Positions 31,101 through 38,337 of a stretch of DNA of 38,337 bases are shown here, one piece after another. Both the position numbers and the translations under genes were made by a program. The notes below the pieces were generated by a model. That model saw nothing but the letters and a program-made list of their open reading frames with translations, searched no databases and was not told the DNA's origin. Positions within the stretch are counted from its first letter, which is position 1. Every line of letters begins with the position of its first letter. Source of the stretch: Peptostreptococcaceae bacterium (GTDB taxonomy: Bacteria > Bacillota > Clostridia > Peptostreptococcales > Filifactoraceae); NCBI GenBank assembly GCA_030532905.1, contig JAUNKE010000017.1, positions 1 through 38,337 of the forward strand, written 5' to 3'.

Positions 31101-32920
31101 TATCTCTCCTCATTTTTCTTTGCAAAATGCGTCACGATGGCTTCGGCGACCGCTTTATTCATGCCGTCGAGCGCCGCCAAATCTTCGACACTTTGTTTTT
31201 TTATATTTTCAACGCTGCCGAAAGTACGCAACAGCATGAGTTTTCTCTTCTCGCCGACGCCTTTGATTTCATCGAGCTGAGAGCGAATCATCGATTTCTC
31301 TCTCGACTTGCGATGGTAGTTGATGGCGAAACGATGCACCTCGTTTTGAATTTCCGAAAGCAAACGAAACAATTTGCTGTTTTTCTCCACTTTATAATCC
31401 GAGCATTCATCCGTCAATCCTTCGGTTTGATGCTTGTCATTTTTGAACATCCCGAATACCGGAATCGTCACCGCATTTTGCTGCAATACTTTTTTGATGG
31501 TCGAAACATGCCCTTTCCCTCCGTCGAGCAAAATGATATCCGGAAAATCCCCTCTTTTGAGACGACGCTCAATCACTTCGGCGGTGGAGGCGTAATCGTC
31601 TGGTTTGCCCTCAGTATGCACCCGATATTTTCGATAATCCGACGGCGATTTTTTTCCGTCTTTGAAAACGACCTTGACGCCGACCGAATCCGCTCCGCCG
31701 ATATTGGAAATATCATACGACTCGATGATTCGAATCGGAGAAATGCCCGTAATCCGCTCCAATTCGCCCAATGCATTTTGAGCATAGCTTTCTTTTCGAT
31801 GCCTTTTCAGCTCCAAAAATTTGAGCTGCTCCTGCGAATTTTTTTTCGCCAAAAGCAAAATCTCTTTTTTCTTTCCGATTTTTACAATTTGGACAATCAC
31901 CCTGCATTCATTCGCGTCGGACAGCGCATGGGACAATGCCGCGACATCTCCGGCATCTTCTTCGACATAGATTTCTTTAGGAAGCGAAGGATTGTCCGTA
32001 TAATATTGCATGATGAAGGACGGCAGCACCTCGCTCGCTTCTCCGATTTGCAAATCGAAATCATAATGCTCTCTCGCAATCAGATTTCCGTCTTCATAAA
32101 TCAAAATCGTAAATACGAGTTTGGTATCGTCCTGAGCGAAAGAGATATAATGCTGACTGTTGCGATATTTTTTGATGGAAACATTTTGCTTTTCACGCAT
32201 CGTGTTCAAATTATACAGCTTATCACGAAGCTCCGCCGCATCTTCAAATCGCAGCTCGCTGACCGCCTGCTCGATTTTTTCTTTATAAATCGCCTTGATT
32301 TTTTCATGATTGCCCTTGAGAAATTCAATCGCCGATTCCACATCTTTGTTATATTCTTCCTTTGAAATTTTCGATGCGCAAGGTGCGGAACAAATCCCGA
32401 TATGATAATTCAAACAAGGTCTTTCTCCCGTCGCTATCGAGCGCTCGATATTTCGGCTGCAATCACGAATCTTGAAAAAGCGAAGGATGTCCTGCAAATA
32501 TTTGTTCACCATCAACACATCGGTATAGGGTCCGAAAAAAATTCCGTCCTTGTCCAATTTATTTCGCGTCTTATAGACTTTCGGAAAATCTTCCTGCGTC
32601 ACCTTGATATAAGGAAAAGATTTATCATCGCGCAGCAAAATATTGTAAAACGGTTTGTTTTTTTTAATGAGATTGTTCTCCAGCATTAGCGCTTCCATCT
32701 CATTGTTCGTGATGATATATTCAATGTCGTCAATATTGCTGACCATCGCCAGCACCTTGATGTCCTTGATGTTCTTGTTGAAATACTGACGAACTCTTTT
32801 TTTCAACGAAATCGCCTTGCCTACATAAATAATGTCGCCGAAAGAATTTTTCATCAGATAGACGCCGGGATTATCCGGCAATTTTTTCAAAATCGCACTT
32901 ATATATTCATTACAACTCAT
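31100..32920 (-). CDS. uvrC: Excinuclease ABC subunit C
   Basis: A 606-aa nuclease making both cuts in nucleotide excision repair. GIY-YIG domain at the start (GVYLMKNSFGDIIYVGKA, about 19-36). UVR domain at about 205-240 (ELRFEDAAELRDKL). RNase H-like endonuclease domain (SYDISNIGGADSVG and LLDGGKGH). Helix-hairpin-helix pair at the C-terminus (IKGVGEKRKLMLL). GAGGAGAAAG precedes the ATG. A possible extended -10 (TGGTATGAT) lies at about 32942-32950. Divergent from leuS. Confidence 0.96.
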   Translation of the reverse strand: MSCNEYISAILKKLPDNPGVYLMKNSFGDIIYVGKAISLKKRVRQYFNKNIKDIKVLAMVSNIDDIEYIITNNEMEALMLENNLIKKNKPFYNILLRDDKSFPYIKVTQEDFPKVYKTRNKLDKDGIFFGPYTDVLMVNKYLQDILRFFKIRDCSRNIERSIATGERPCLNYHIGICSAPCASKISKEEYNKDVESAIEFLKGNHEKIKAIYKEKIEQAVSELRFEDAAELRDKLYNLNTMREKQNVSIKKYRNSQHYISFAQDDTKLVFTILIYEDGNLIAREHYDFDLQIGEASEVLPSFIMQYYTDNPSLPKEIYVEEDAGDVAALSHALSDANECRVIVQIVKIGKKKEILLLAKKNSQEQLKFLELKRHRKESYAQNALGELERITGISPIRIIESYDISNIGGADSVGVKVVFKDGKKSPSDYRKYRVHTEGKPDDYASTAEVIERRLKRGDFPDIILLDGGKGHVSTIKKVLQQNAVTIPVFGMFKNDKHQTEGLTDECSDYKVEKNSKLFRLLSEIQNEVHRFAINYHRKSREKSMIRSQLDEIKGVGEKRKLMLLRTFGSVENIKKQSVEDLAALDGMNKAVAEAIVTHFAKKNEER

Positions 32921-32968
32921 ACTTTCTCCTCATTCTTCAATATCATACCACAAATTTTGCCAAAATGC

Positions 32969-32997
32969 TTGATTTATATTGTAAAATATGCTATTAT
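32969..32997 (+). promoter_or_regulatory. Promoter of the leuS T-box transcript
   Basis: TTGATT (32969-32974), 17-nt spacer, TATTAT (32992-32997). Confidence 0.65.
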
Positions 32998-33003
32998 CTC
33001 TTG

Positions 33004-33216
33004 CAAAGCAATGAAAAGGAATAGTAGTCAAATTATATTTTTCAGAGAGTATCTGGTTGGTGCAAAGATATACTTATATTTGTCGAACTCGCCTTGGAGC
33101 TATGGATGCAAAACATTTATCGGGTGACTCCGTTATCGGTCTTTGAGTGGGTGCATTGCACCAAATAAAGTGGTACCGCGAACTTCGTCTTTATATTGAG
33201 ATGAAGTTTTTTTGTT
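33004..33216 (+). promoter_or_regulatory. T-box leader controlling leuS (specifier CUC, Leu)
   Basis: tRNA-sensing riboswitch. Stem I contains AGAGAGTATCTGGTTGG at the apical side. The specifier is CTC at 33088-33090 in GAACTCGCC, the leucine codon expected for leuS. The T-box proper AAAGTGGTACCGCG (33167-33180) carries the bases that pair with the uncharged tRNA acceptor end. The terminator AACTTCGTCT/AGATGAAGTT plus T-run (33181-33216) is the alternative fold. Uncharged tRNA-Leu is expected to stabilise the antiterminator and switch leuS on. Confidence 0.92.
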
Positions 33217-33229
33217 TGAGGAGGAATTT

Positions 33230-35638
33230 ATGAACTACAATCCAAATTTGATTGAAAAAAAATGGCAAAAAATTTGGGAAGACAACAAAACGTTCGAGGC
33301 GATAACCGGCTCCGAAAAACCTAAATTTTTTGCATTGGTCGAGTTTCCGTATCCATCGGGAGCCGGACTTCATGTCGGGCATATTCGTGCCTACTCATCC
33401 CTTGAAGTAATTTCAAGAAAACGCAGATTACAAGGCTACAATGTACTCTTTCCGATTGGATGGGATGCATTCGGATTGCCGACTGAAAACTACGCAATGC
33501 AAACGGGACAGCATCCACGCAAGGTGACCGATGATAATATAAAAATATTCTCCAGCCAGCTCAAAGCGACCGGATTTTCTTTTGACTGGAGCAGAGAAAT
33601 CGATACGACCGATGAAAACTTTTACAAATGGACGCAGTGGATTTTTCTACAATTATTCAAAAACGGCTTGGCATTCAAAAACAAAACCTTCGTCAACTTC
33701 TGCGAGCATGACAAAGTGGTTCTCGCCAACGAAGAATCGCAAAACGGAATCTGCGATCGATGCGGAAATGAAGTTATTCAGCTTGAAAAAGATGTATGGT
33801 TTCTCAAAATTCGCGACTACGCCGACAAATTGCTTGACGAATTGCCATTCCTTGACTTCTTGCCGCGCATAAAAACCGAGCAGGAAAATTGGATAGGTCG
33901 CTCCTACGGTGCGGAAATCCATTTTGAAGTCAAAGACAGCGATCGGAAAATCAATGTCTTTACGACCAGACCGGATACTTTGTACGGAACGACCTTTATG
34001 GTTATCGCTCCGGAGCATCCAATCTTGGAAGAAATGGCATCGCGCATCAATAATATGGATGCGATTGCCGAGTACCAAGCACTTGCGAAAAGAAAAACCG
34101 AATTCGACCGCGTGCAGATGGCGAAAGATAAAACCGGCGTATGCATCGACGGACTCAGCGTCATCAATCCCGTTACGAAAAAAGAAATGCCGATTTGGGT
34201 TGCCGACTATGTCATGATGGGATACGGTACCGGTGCGGTAATGGGCGTTCCGGGACATGACGGCAGAGACTGGGAATTCGCCAAAAAATTCAACTTGCCG
34301 ATTGTCGAAGTAATTGCCGGCGGAAATATTGAAGAAGGCGCATTCGACGACATCGAAAACGGCACCATCATCAATTCCGAAATCATCAACGGAATGAAAC
34401 CTCGTGAAGCGATGGAAAAAATGATTACCTATGCCGAGGAGCAAGGCTTCGGAAAAAGAAAAGTCAACTACAAAATGAAAGATTGGGCATTCAATCGTCA
34501 GCGCTATTGGGGAGAACCGATTCCAATCATCCATTGTGAGCATTGTGGAATGGTTCCCGTTCCGGAAGAAGAATTGCCGGTAAAACTTCCCGTCGTCGAT
34601 AACTATCATCCGACCGACACCGGCGAGTCACCGCTCGCCAACATACCGGACTGGGTGAATGTAAAATGTCCGAAATGCGGACAAGACGCCAAAAGAGAAA
34701 CCGACACCATGCCGCAATGGGCAGGCTCCTCTTGGTACTTCCTACGCTACATGGATCCGCGCAATACGGAAAAACTTGCGTCCGATGAAAGTTTGAACTA
34801 CTGGGGAATGGTCGATTGGTACAACGGCGGGATGGAGCATGTCACTCGTCACTTGATTTACTCAAGATTTTGGCATCGATTCCTATACGACATCGGCGTC
34901 GTACCGTTCAAAGAGCCTTACGCAAAACGAACCGCACAGGGACTTATTCTCGGTGGAGACGGCGAAAAAATGTCCAAGTCACGCGGCAATGTCATCAATC
35001 CGAACGAAATTATCGAATCCTATGGCGCCGACACGCTTCGAACCTATATGATGTTCATCGGAGAATACGAAAAAGCAGCCGTATGGTCCGACGCGAGCCT
35101 TCGAGGCTGCAAGCGATTCCTGGATAGAGTTTGGAAATTGCAGGAAATTGTAACCGACGAAAATAAATACTCCGACAAACATACCTCATTGATGCACAAG
35201 ACGATTAAAAAAGTGAGTTTGGATATTGAAGCGATGAAATTCAACACCGCCATCGCCGCACTCATGTCGGCAATCAACGAATTCTACGACGACGGATTCG
35301 TGACCAAGGCGGAGCTTCAAACATTCATTACCCTACTTTATCCGATTGCGCCGCATATCACCGAAGAAATTTGGCAGTTACAAAACTTCGGCGGCATGCT
35401 CAACCAAAGCGATTGGCCACAGTGGGATGAAGAAAAAACCATCGACGATGTCATCGAAATTCCAATTCAAATCAACGGGAAAATGCGAGGAAAAATTTTG
35501 GTACCGAAAGATGCCGATGTCAATCTTGCCAAAGAAGAAATGAAAAAAGACGACAAAATCAATCAATTCTTGGAAGGCAAGACGATTGTAAAAGAAATCT
35601 TCGTACCGGGAAAAATCTTCAATATCGTCGTAAAATAA
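33230..35638 (+). CDS. leuS: Leucyl-tRNA synthetase
   Basis: Class I synthetase, 802 aa. HIGH-type motif HVGH at 48-51 (PSGAGLHVGHIRAYS). The CP1 editing domain (about 220-415) contains TTRPDTLYG-type sequence and GTGAVMGVPGHDGRD. The KMSKS loop is EKMSKSRGN at about 577-585. A zinc-type CxxC lies in CPKCG. GAGGAGG is 6 nt before the ATG at 33230. It is monocistronic, controlled by the T-box, and closed by a strong terminator. The only long plus-strand gene in the core. Confidence 0.97.
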   Translation: MNYNPNLIEKKWQKIWEDNKTFEAITGSEKPKFFALVEFPYPSGAGLHVGHIRAYSSLEVISRKRRLQGYNVLFPIGWDAFGLPTENYAMQTGQHPRKVTDDNIKIFSSQLKATGFSFDWSREIDTTDENFYKWTQWIFLQLFKNGLAFKNKTFVNFCEHDKVVLANEESQNGICDRCGNEVIQLEKDVWFLKIRDYADKLLDELPFLDFLPRIKTEQENWIGRSYGAEIHFEVKDSDRKINVFTTRPDTLYGTTFMVIAPEHPILEEMASRINNMDAIAEYQALAKRKTEFDRVQMAKDKTGVCIDGLSVINPVTKKEMPIWVADYVMMGYGTGAVMGVPGHDGRDWEFAKKFNLPIVEVIAGGNIEEGAFDDIENGTIINSEIINGMKPREAMEKMITYAEEQGFGKRKVNYKMKDWAFNRQRYWGEPIPIIHCEHCGMVPVPEEELPVKLPVVDNYHPTDTGESPLANIPDWVNVKCPKCGQDAKRETDTMPQWAGSSWYFLRYMDPRNTEKLASDESLNYWGMVDWYNGGMEHVTRHLIYSRFWHRFLYDIGVVPFKEPYAKRTAQGLILGGDGEKMSKSRGNVINPNEIIESYGADTLRTYMMFIGEYEKAAVWSDASLRGCKRFLDRVWKLQEIVTDENKYSDKHTSLMHKTIKKVSLDIEAMKFNTAIAALMSAINEFYDDGFVTKAELQTFITLLYPIAPHITEEIWQLQNFGGMLNQSDWPQWDEEKTIDDVIEIPIQINGKMRGKILVPKDADVNLAKEEMKKDDKINQFLEGKTIVKEIFVPGKIFNIVVK

Positions 35639-35652
35639 AAAGAACAAAATTC

Positions 35653-35688
35653 AAAAAGGTTGCGGGAATCTCCCCCAACCTTTTTTTA
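35653..35688 (+). terminator. Terminator of leuS
   Basis: AAAAAGGTTG-C-GGG (35653-35666) pairs with CCC-C-CAACCTTTTT (35672-35685), followed by T. Strong hairpin with U-tract. Confidence 0.85.
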
Positions 35689-35702
35689 TAAATATAATCA
35701 AA

Positions 35703-35837
35703 TCATTTACAGGCTTCAATATGCAGTTTTCGGATGCCTTCTTCGACAACTTCGAGCACATCTTCTTCCTTATAATACACATTCGGGTATTTTTTATGAT
35801 CTTCTTCAAATGGAGAAAACCGTTTTGTTATCTCCAT
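35703..35837 (-). CDS. Possible small protein (44 aa)
   Basis: An open frame MEITKRFSPFEEDHKKYPNV continuing to ...IRKLHIEACK. The composition (acidic, amphipathic helix VLEVVEEGIRKL) looks protein-like. GAGGAAAGG lies about 18 nt upstream of the ATG, which is too far for a normal ribosome site. It could equally be the tail of a decayed gene. Unknown function. Confidence 0.35.
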   Translation of the reverse strand: MEITKRFSPFEEDHKKYPNVYYKEEDVLEVVEEGIRKLHIEACK

Positions 35838-35930
35838 AATTTTTTTGAAACAAAACCTTTCCTCTATAAATTTCTCAGTTGATTAGAATATGCGGGTATT
35901 TTTCTTCGCAGATTTTCACTGAACCCTGTT

Positions 35931-36443
35931 TTAAGAGATCCAATTTCTTAATGACTTCGGTTTGTAATCTCCAAACAAAACATCCAGCAAGTCAATATGA
36001 TTCTCCGGTGGATTGAAGCGTGCATGGACGACATATCCATATTGTCTATCAATTGGTGCGATGATTTCCCAGTCTTCCATTACAATTTTGTAATCTATTG
36101 GACATTCTTCGGCATCAAATTGCTTATCAGTATATTTTTCAATCGACTTTGCTTTTAGCAAAAATGCATTTCTCACGGCATAAAGAAAAGAGATGCTCAA
36201 CTCCTCTTCAAGAGAAGGTTCTATAATGACACTCTTCCCTTTTAACTCACCATCTGTTATTACATAATAACTCAACTGCATACAACCGCGATCAAACACT
36301 ATATAATAATTGTCGTTGTTCTCTATCATTCGTTTTGCTTCTTTGTATGAAATCGCGTGCTTTACCGGTAAAAGCATCAAAAATCGAAACAATATTATTA
36401 GAAGTGTAATACCTGCAATGACATATATTTTTTTCTTTTTCAT
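35931..36443 (-). CDS. Hypothetical single-pass membrane protein, paralogue A
   Basis: A 170-aa protein of no recognised family. A lysine-rich start MKKKKIYVIA leads into one transmembrane helix (about 6-26). The remaining domain should lie outside, with two cysteines, C54 (DRGCMQ) and C114 (EECPIDY). It aligns with the gene at 36561-37046 over GELKGK, CPxxY, W-x-I and FGDYKP/HGDYIP; both cysteines are shared, suggesting a disulfide. AGAGGAGGAAAA precedes the ATG at 36443. Just after the stop an overlapping frame (TEVIKKLDLLKQG...) continues to about 35875 and may be the end of another decayed gene. Confidence 0.65.
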   Translation of the reverse strand: MKKKKIYVIAGITLLIILFRFLMLLPVKHAISYKEAKRMIENNDNYYIVFDRGCMQLSYYVITDGELKGKSVIIEPSLEEELSISFLYAVRNAFLLKAKSIEKYTDKQFDAEECPIDYKIVMEDWEIIAPIDRQYGYVVHARFNPPENHIDLLDVLFGDYKPKSLRNWIS

Positions 36444-36560
36444 TTTTCCTCCTCTTTCAGTAAAAATTGCCCCTGCTATTATCATGACTCAAAAAACTCC
36501 AAATTGCACTTTTTTCAGGTACCGAAGTTATTCACTCTCTTAAAATGAAGTGTTTTTGAA

Positions 36561-37046
36561 TTACGGAATATAATCTCCATGGTCTAAATCATATTGGTCA
36601 ATATAACTTTTTGGATAAAACCATCGCTCATGAGGAGTGTAAGTGTAGTCACGGAAAATCGGATATACGATTTTCCAATTCTTCACGGTAATTTCATAAC
36701 TGGCTGGACAAATGATTTCACTCGCACTCTCATAGATAGGACGGATTTCTTCCGCTTCGATTAAAAAGTTTGCGTTTCTAAAAAATATATTTTTTAAATT
36801 TCTATAAGGGGAATCATCCAAGTTGACATATTTCCCCTTGAATTCTCCGGAAGAAAAAACATATACAGTTCCTCCACTGCAACTTCTTGTCGATATTAGA
36901 TACCAATTATCCTCAAAAGTCAATTTACTTGCCACCTCAATCCATGATGCTGCATAAATAATCGGCTTGTAGCGATTACACAGTATCAAATATACGACCA
37001 GTAAAGCAACCATCACATATATTTTTTTCCTTTTCCCTTTTTTCAT
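36561..37046 (-). CDS. Hypothetical single-pass membrane protein, paralogue B
   Basis: A 161-aa protein, paralogue of the previous gene. MKKGKRKKIYVMVALL begins one membrane helix (about 9-23), followed by an external domain with C56 (RSCSGG) and C113 (ICPASY), GEFKGK and a C-terminal HGDYIP. GGAGGGGG lies 5 nt before the ATG at 37046. Gene spacing of 117 nt to paralogue A with no clear terminator suggests co-transcription. No lipobox, peptidase or binding motif is seen. An immunity or surface role is only a guess. Confidence 0.65.
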   Translation of the reverse strand: MKKGKRKKIYVMVALLVVYLILCNRYKPIIYAASWIEVASKLTFEDNWYLISTRSCSGGTVYVFSSGEFKGKYVNLDDSPYRNLKNIFFRNANFLIEAEEIRPIYESASEIICPASYEITVKNWKIVYPIFRDYTYTPHERWFYPKSYIDQYDLDHGDYIP

Positions 37047-37092
37047 ATCCCCCTCCATATTATTGTAGATAAAAAATTTGCCAAAGAACTTC

Positions 37093-37267
37093 TCAGGCAT
37101 TTGCCGAAAAATTTACGCCGGCTCTTAATTCTAAAACCATCCGAACATCCTCAATGAACAACATGTAGAAGTATCTTACTTCAATAGCTTCGATAGTTTC
37201 ATGGTCTTCGTTTCTTTCATAAATCCTTTATTCGTTTGTACTCTTTATCATATAATCCGAATTTCAT
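37093..37267 (-). pseudogene. Frameshifted small ORF
   Basis: ATG at 37267 reads MKFGLYDKEYKRIKDL then stops. One base further the frame continues ERNEDHETIEAIEVRYFYML to NFSANA and a stop at 37093. The segment is 175 nt, one base more than 58 codons. Both halves look like protein, so a single base gain probably broke a 57-aa gene. The ribosome site is weak. Family unknown. Confidence 0.35.
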
Positions 37268-37311
37268 CACCGGGAATTTTCACTTGCCGAGATTAAAATA
37301 GAATTCTCAGT

Positions 37312-37767
37312 TTAATAATAAACCATTCTTATCACACCAAAATCAATCTGAAAAGGATTCAAACTGATTTCTATCTCTTCTTCATGCTCAATACGAAGAA
37401 TATTTTTAGCAAATTGTTCCAGTAAACCCAGCTCGGTTTCAATGTAAAAACAACACCGATGCAATCTCTCGTTGTTATCATCTATCTCCATATCCAACTC
37501 AATCTTTAGACGACCGGTCTTGTGTGCCGGTAAGATTCTCATTGAAAATGTAGGAGGATAATTCCCTTTCAATTCGCCAAATATAAAAAACAACTCACGA
37601 TTATATGTTTTACAATATTCTTGAATCGCTTTGGATGTTTCAGTCAGTTCTTTATATGTCATATAACAATCCTGATAAACTTTTATATATTTAGATTGTC
37701 CTTTCACTCGTAACTCGCAATACTGTTCCTCCGCCTTCCATATTTTTGTAAAAGTAAGATTGTCCAT
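37312..37767 (-). CDS. Hypothetical soluble protein
   Basis: A 151-aa protein with no signal or membrane segment and no family I can name. MDNLTFTKIWKAEEQYCELR is followed by predicted alternating strands, FIFGELKGNYPPTF, and a helix GLLEQFAKNILRIEHE near the end. The phrase GELKG also occurs in the membrane paralogues, probably by chance. GGGAGG and GAAGG lie just before the ATG. Size and layout resemble immunity proteins of polymorphic toxin clusters, but no toxin gene is in the window. Confidence 0.6.
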   Translation of the reverse strand: MDNLTFTKIWKAEEQYCELRVKGQSKYIKVYQDCYMTYKELTETSKAIQEYCKTYNRELFFIFGELKGNYPPTFSMRILPAHKTGRLKIELDMEIDDNNERLHRCCFYIETELGLLEQFAKNILRIEHEEEIEISLNPFQIDFGVIRMVYY

Positions 37768-37819
37768 CCTTCTATTCCTCCCTGCGAATGCTGTCGTTTG
37801 TCCTTAATGCTTTCTTTTC

Positions 37820-37857
37820 GTAAAAAAACCATTTTTTCGATATGCAATTGATGGTTC
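37820..37857 (-). terminator. Terminator after the 37894-38301 gene
   Basis: Minus strand AACCAT (37856-37851) pairs with ATGGTT (37832-37827), followed by six more T. The stem is short, the T-tract good. Confidence 0.55.
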
Positions 37858-37893
37858 TTTTCCCTTTGCAATCATCTCAAAAGCAATCACCTG

Positions 37894-38301
37894 TTATTTA
37901 AGGTTTCGAATTGTGATTTTGGGTTCGGGAGTGCAGACAATATCCAAAGTATAATCACTGTCCACTATAACATAATGTCTTAACTTATCTTTCTCGTAAA
38001 TTCCAAGACACTTTTTTTCTAATTCTTCCAGATAATCCGAATCCTCAATGATGAAAAATCGATTATCCCACAGATAGCCCTTTCCATATTTGTCACGGAC
38101 TGCGTAAATTCGGTCTAAGAAGAAGTTTTCTTCCAGACATTGATAGACAAGCACCCCGTCTTCAAAGTATATTTCGACTTCTACATCATCTTCTACCTGT
38201 ATGATAATTTGAAATCCATCGGAATCATCTTTGATGGATGACATATAGGAATACCTACCTTGAAGTTCAATTATTTTCCATGGTATCCAGTTCTCTTTCA
38301 T
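37894..38301 (-). CDS. Hypothetical soluble acidic protein
   Basis: A 135-aa protein with no known motif. MKENWIPWKIIELQGRYSYM, then an acidic strand-rich centre (DGFQIIIQVEDDVEVEIYFE), a helix DYLEELEKKCLGIYEKD and a final strand. Probably cytosolic. GGAGGAAAT precedes the ATG at 38301. It is separated from 37312-37767 by a terminator. Like its neighbour it has the size of an immunity protein; function unknown. Confidence 0.6.
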   Translation of the reverse strand: MKENWIPWKIIELQGRYSYMSSIKDDSDGFQIIIQVEDDVEVEIYFEDGVLVYQCLEENFFLDRIYAVRDKYGKGYLWDNRFFIIEDSDYLEELEKKCLGIYEKDKLRHYVIVDSDYTLDIVCTPEPKITIRNLK

Positions 38302-38337
38302 ATTTCCTCCATTTATTTTGTTCTAATCCTCACTTCT

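Noticed and set aside
31127-32365. 412-aa plus-strand open frame opposite uvrC
   Set aside because: Antisense shadow of a well-supported UvrC; no start signal and no family resemblance.
33653-34609. 318-aa minus-strand open frame inside leuS
   Set aside because: Complement of conserved LeuRS editing-domain codons; composition is not protein-like.
1-38337. CRISPR array or tRNA/rRNA genes
   Set aside because: No regularly spaced repeats of 24-40 nt were seen, and no cloverleaf with a TTCGA-type arm or rRNA stretch was recognised in the gaps.

Overview
The window is a stretch of Bacillota chromosome of Clostridia type (low to medium GC, strong AGGAGG-like ribosome sites, T-box control of leuS, hemZ, HPr kinase and MutS2 present, mother-cell/sporulation genes absent). 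The exact genus cannot be fixed from the sequence alone. About two thirds (9.1-35.7 kb) is a dense housekeeping block, nearly all on the minus strand. It is flanked by accessory sequence: 0-9 kb on the left and 35.7-38.3 kb on the right.

Left accessory region. The window opens inside the last 53 nt of a group II intron (domain VI with its bulged branch-point A is visible). The intron interrupts a peptidase S51 (PepE-like) gene. A Nudix hydrolase follows. Then come two nearly identical type I toxin-antitoxin modules (39- and 42-residue holin-like membrane toxins, each with a convergent antisense RNA), placed in inverted orientation around a four-gene cassette: a zinc-ribbon membrane protein, a small membrane protein, a DUF6176-like protein and a methyltransferase. 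A tyrosine recombinase, an IS30-type remnant, a RelB/YoeB pair with an extra RHH protein, a membrane protein with a broken start, a VOC protein, a HEXXH metalloprotein and a class II-type Fic protein complete the region.

Core region, read in transcription order on the minus strand. (i) uvrC-hprK diverges from T-box-leuS. (ii) A sigma-A-like promoter at about 30.07 kb precedes zapA, U32 peptidase, mutS2, RpiR regulator, cmk, plsC, ispH, S1 protein and a small rubredoxin, ending in a hairpin. Many of these genes overlap by 4-16 nt. (iii) An orphan prepilin-like gene, recJ and apt end at tandem terminators. (iv) A consensus promoter at 17.06-17.09 kb drives rel-dtd-MBL hydrolase-hemZ-hisS-aspS and probably fic. 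The blocks link translation quality control, the stringent response, purine salvage, lipid/isoprenoid precursors and DNA repair.

Right accessory region. Convergent to leuS lie four minus-strand genes of no recognised family. Two are paralogous single-pass membrane proteins with two conserved external cysteines, and there are traces of at least one decayed gene. Together with the duplicated inverted toxin modules, this is the best candidate in the window for something not yet described. No CRISPR array, rRNA or tRNA gene was seen.
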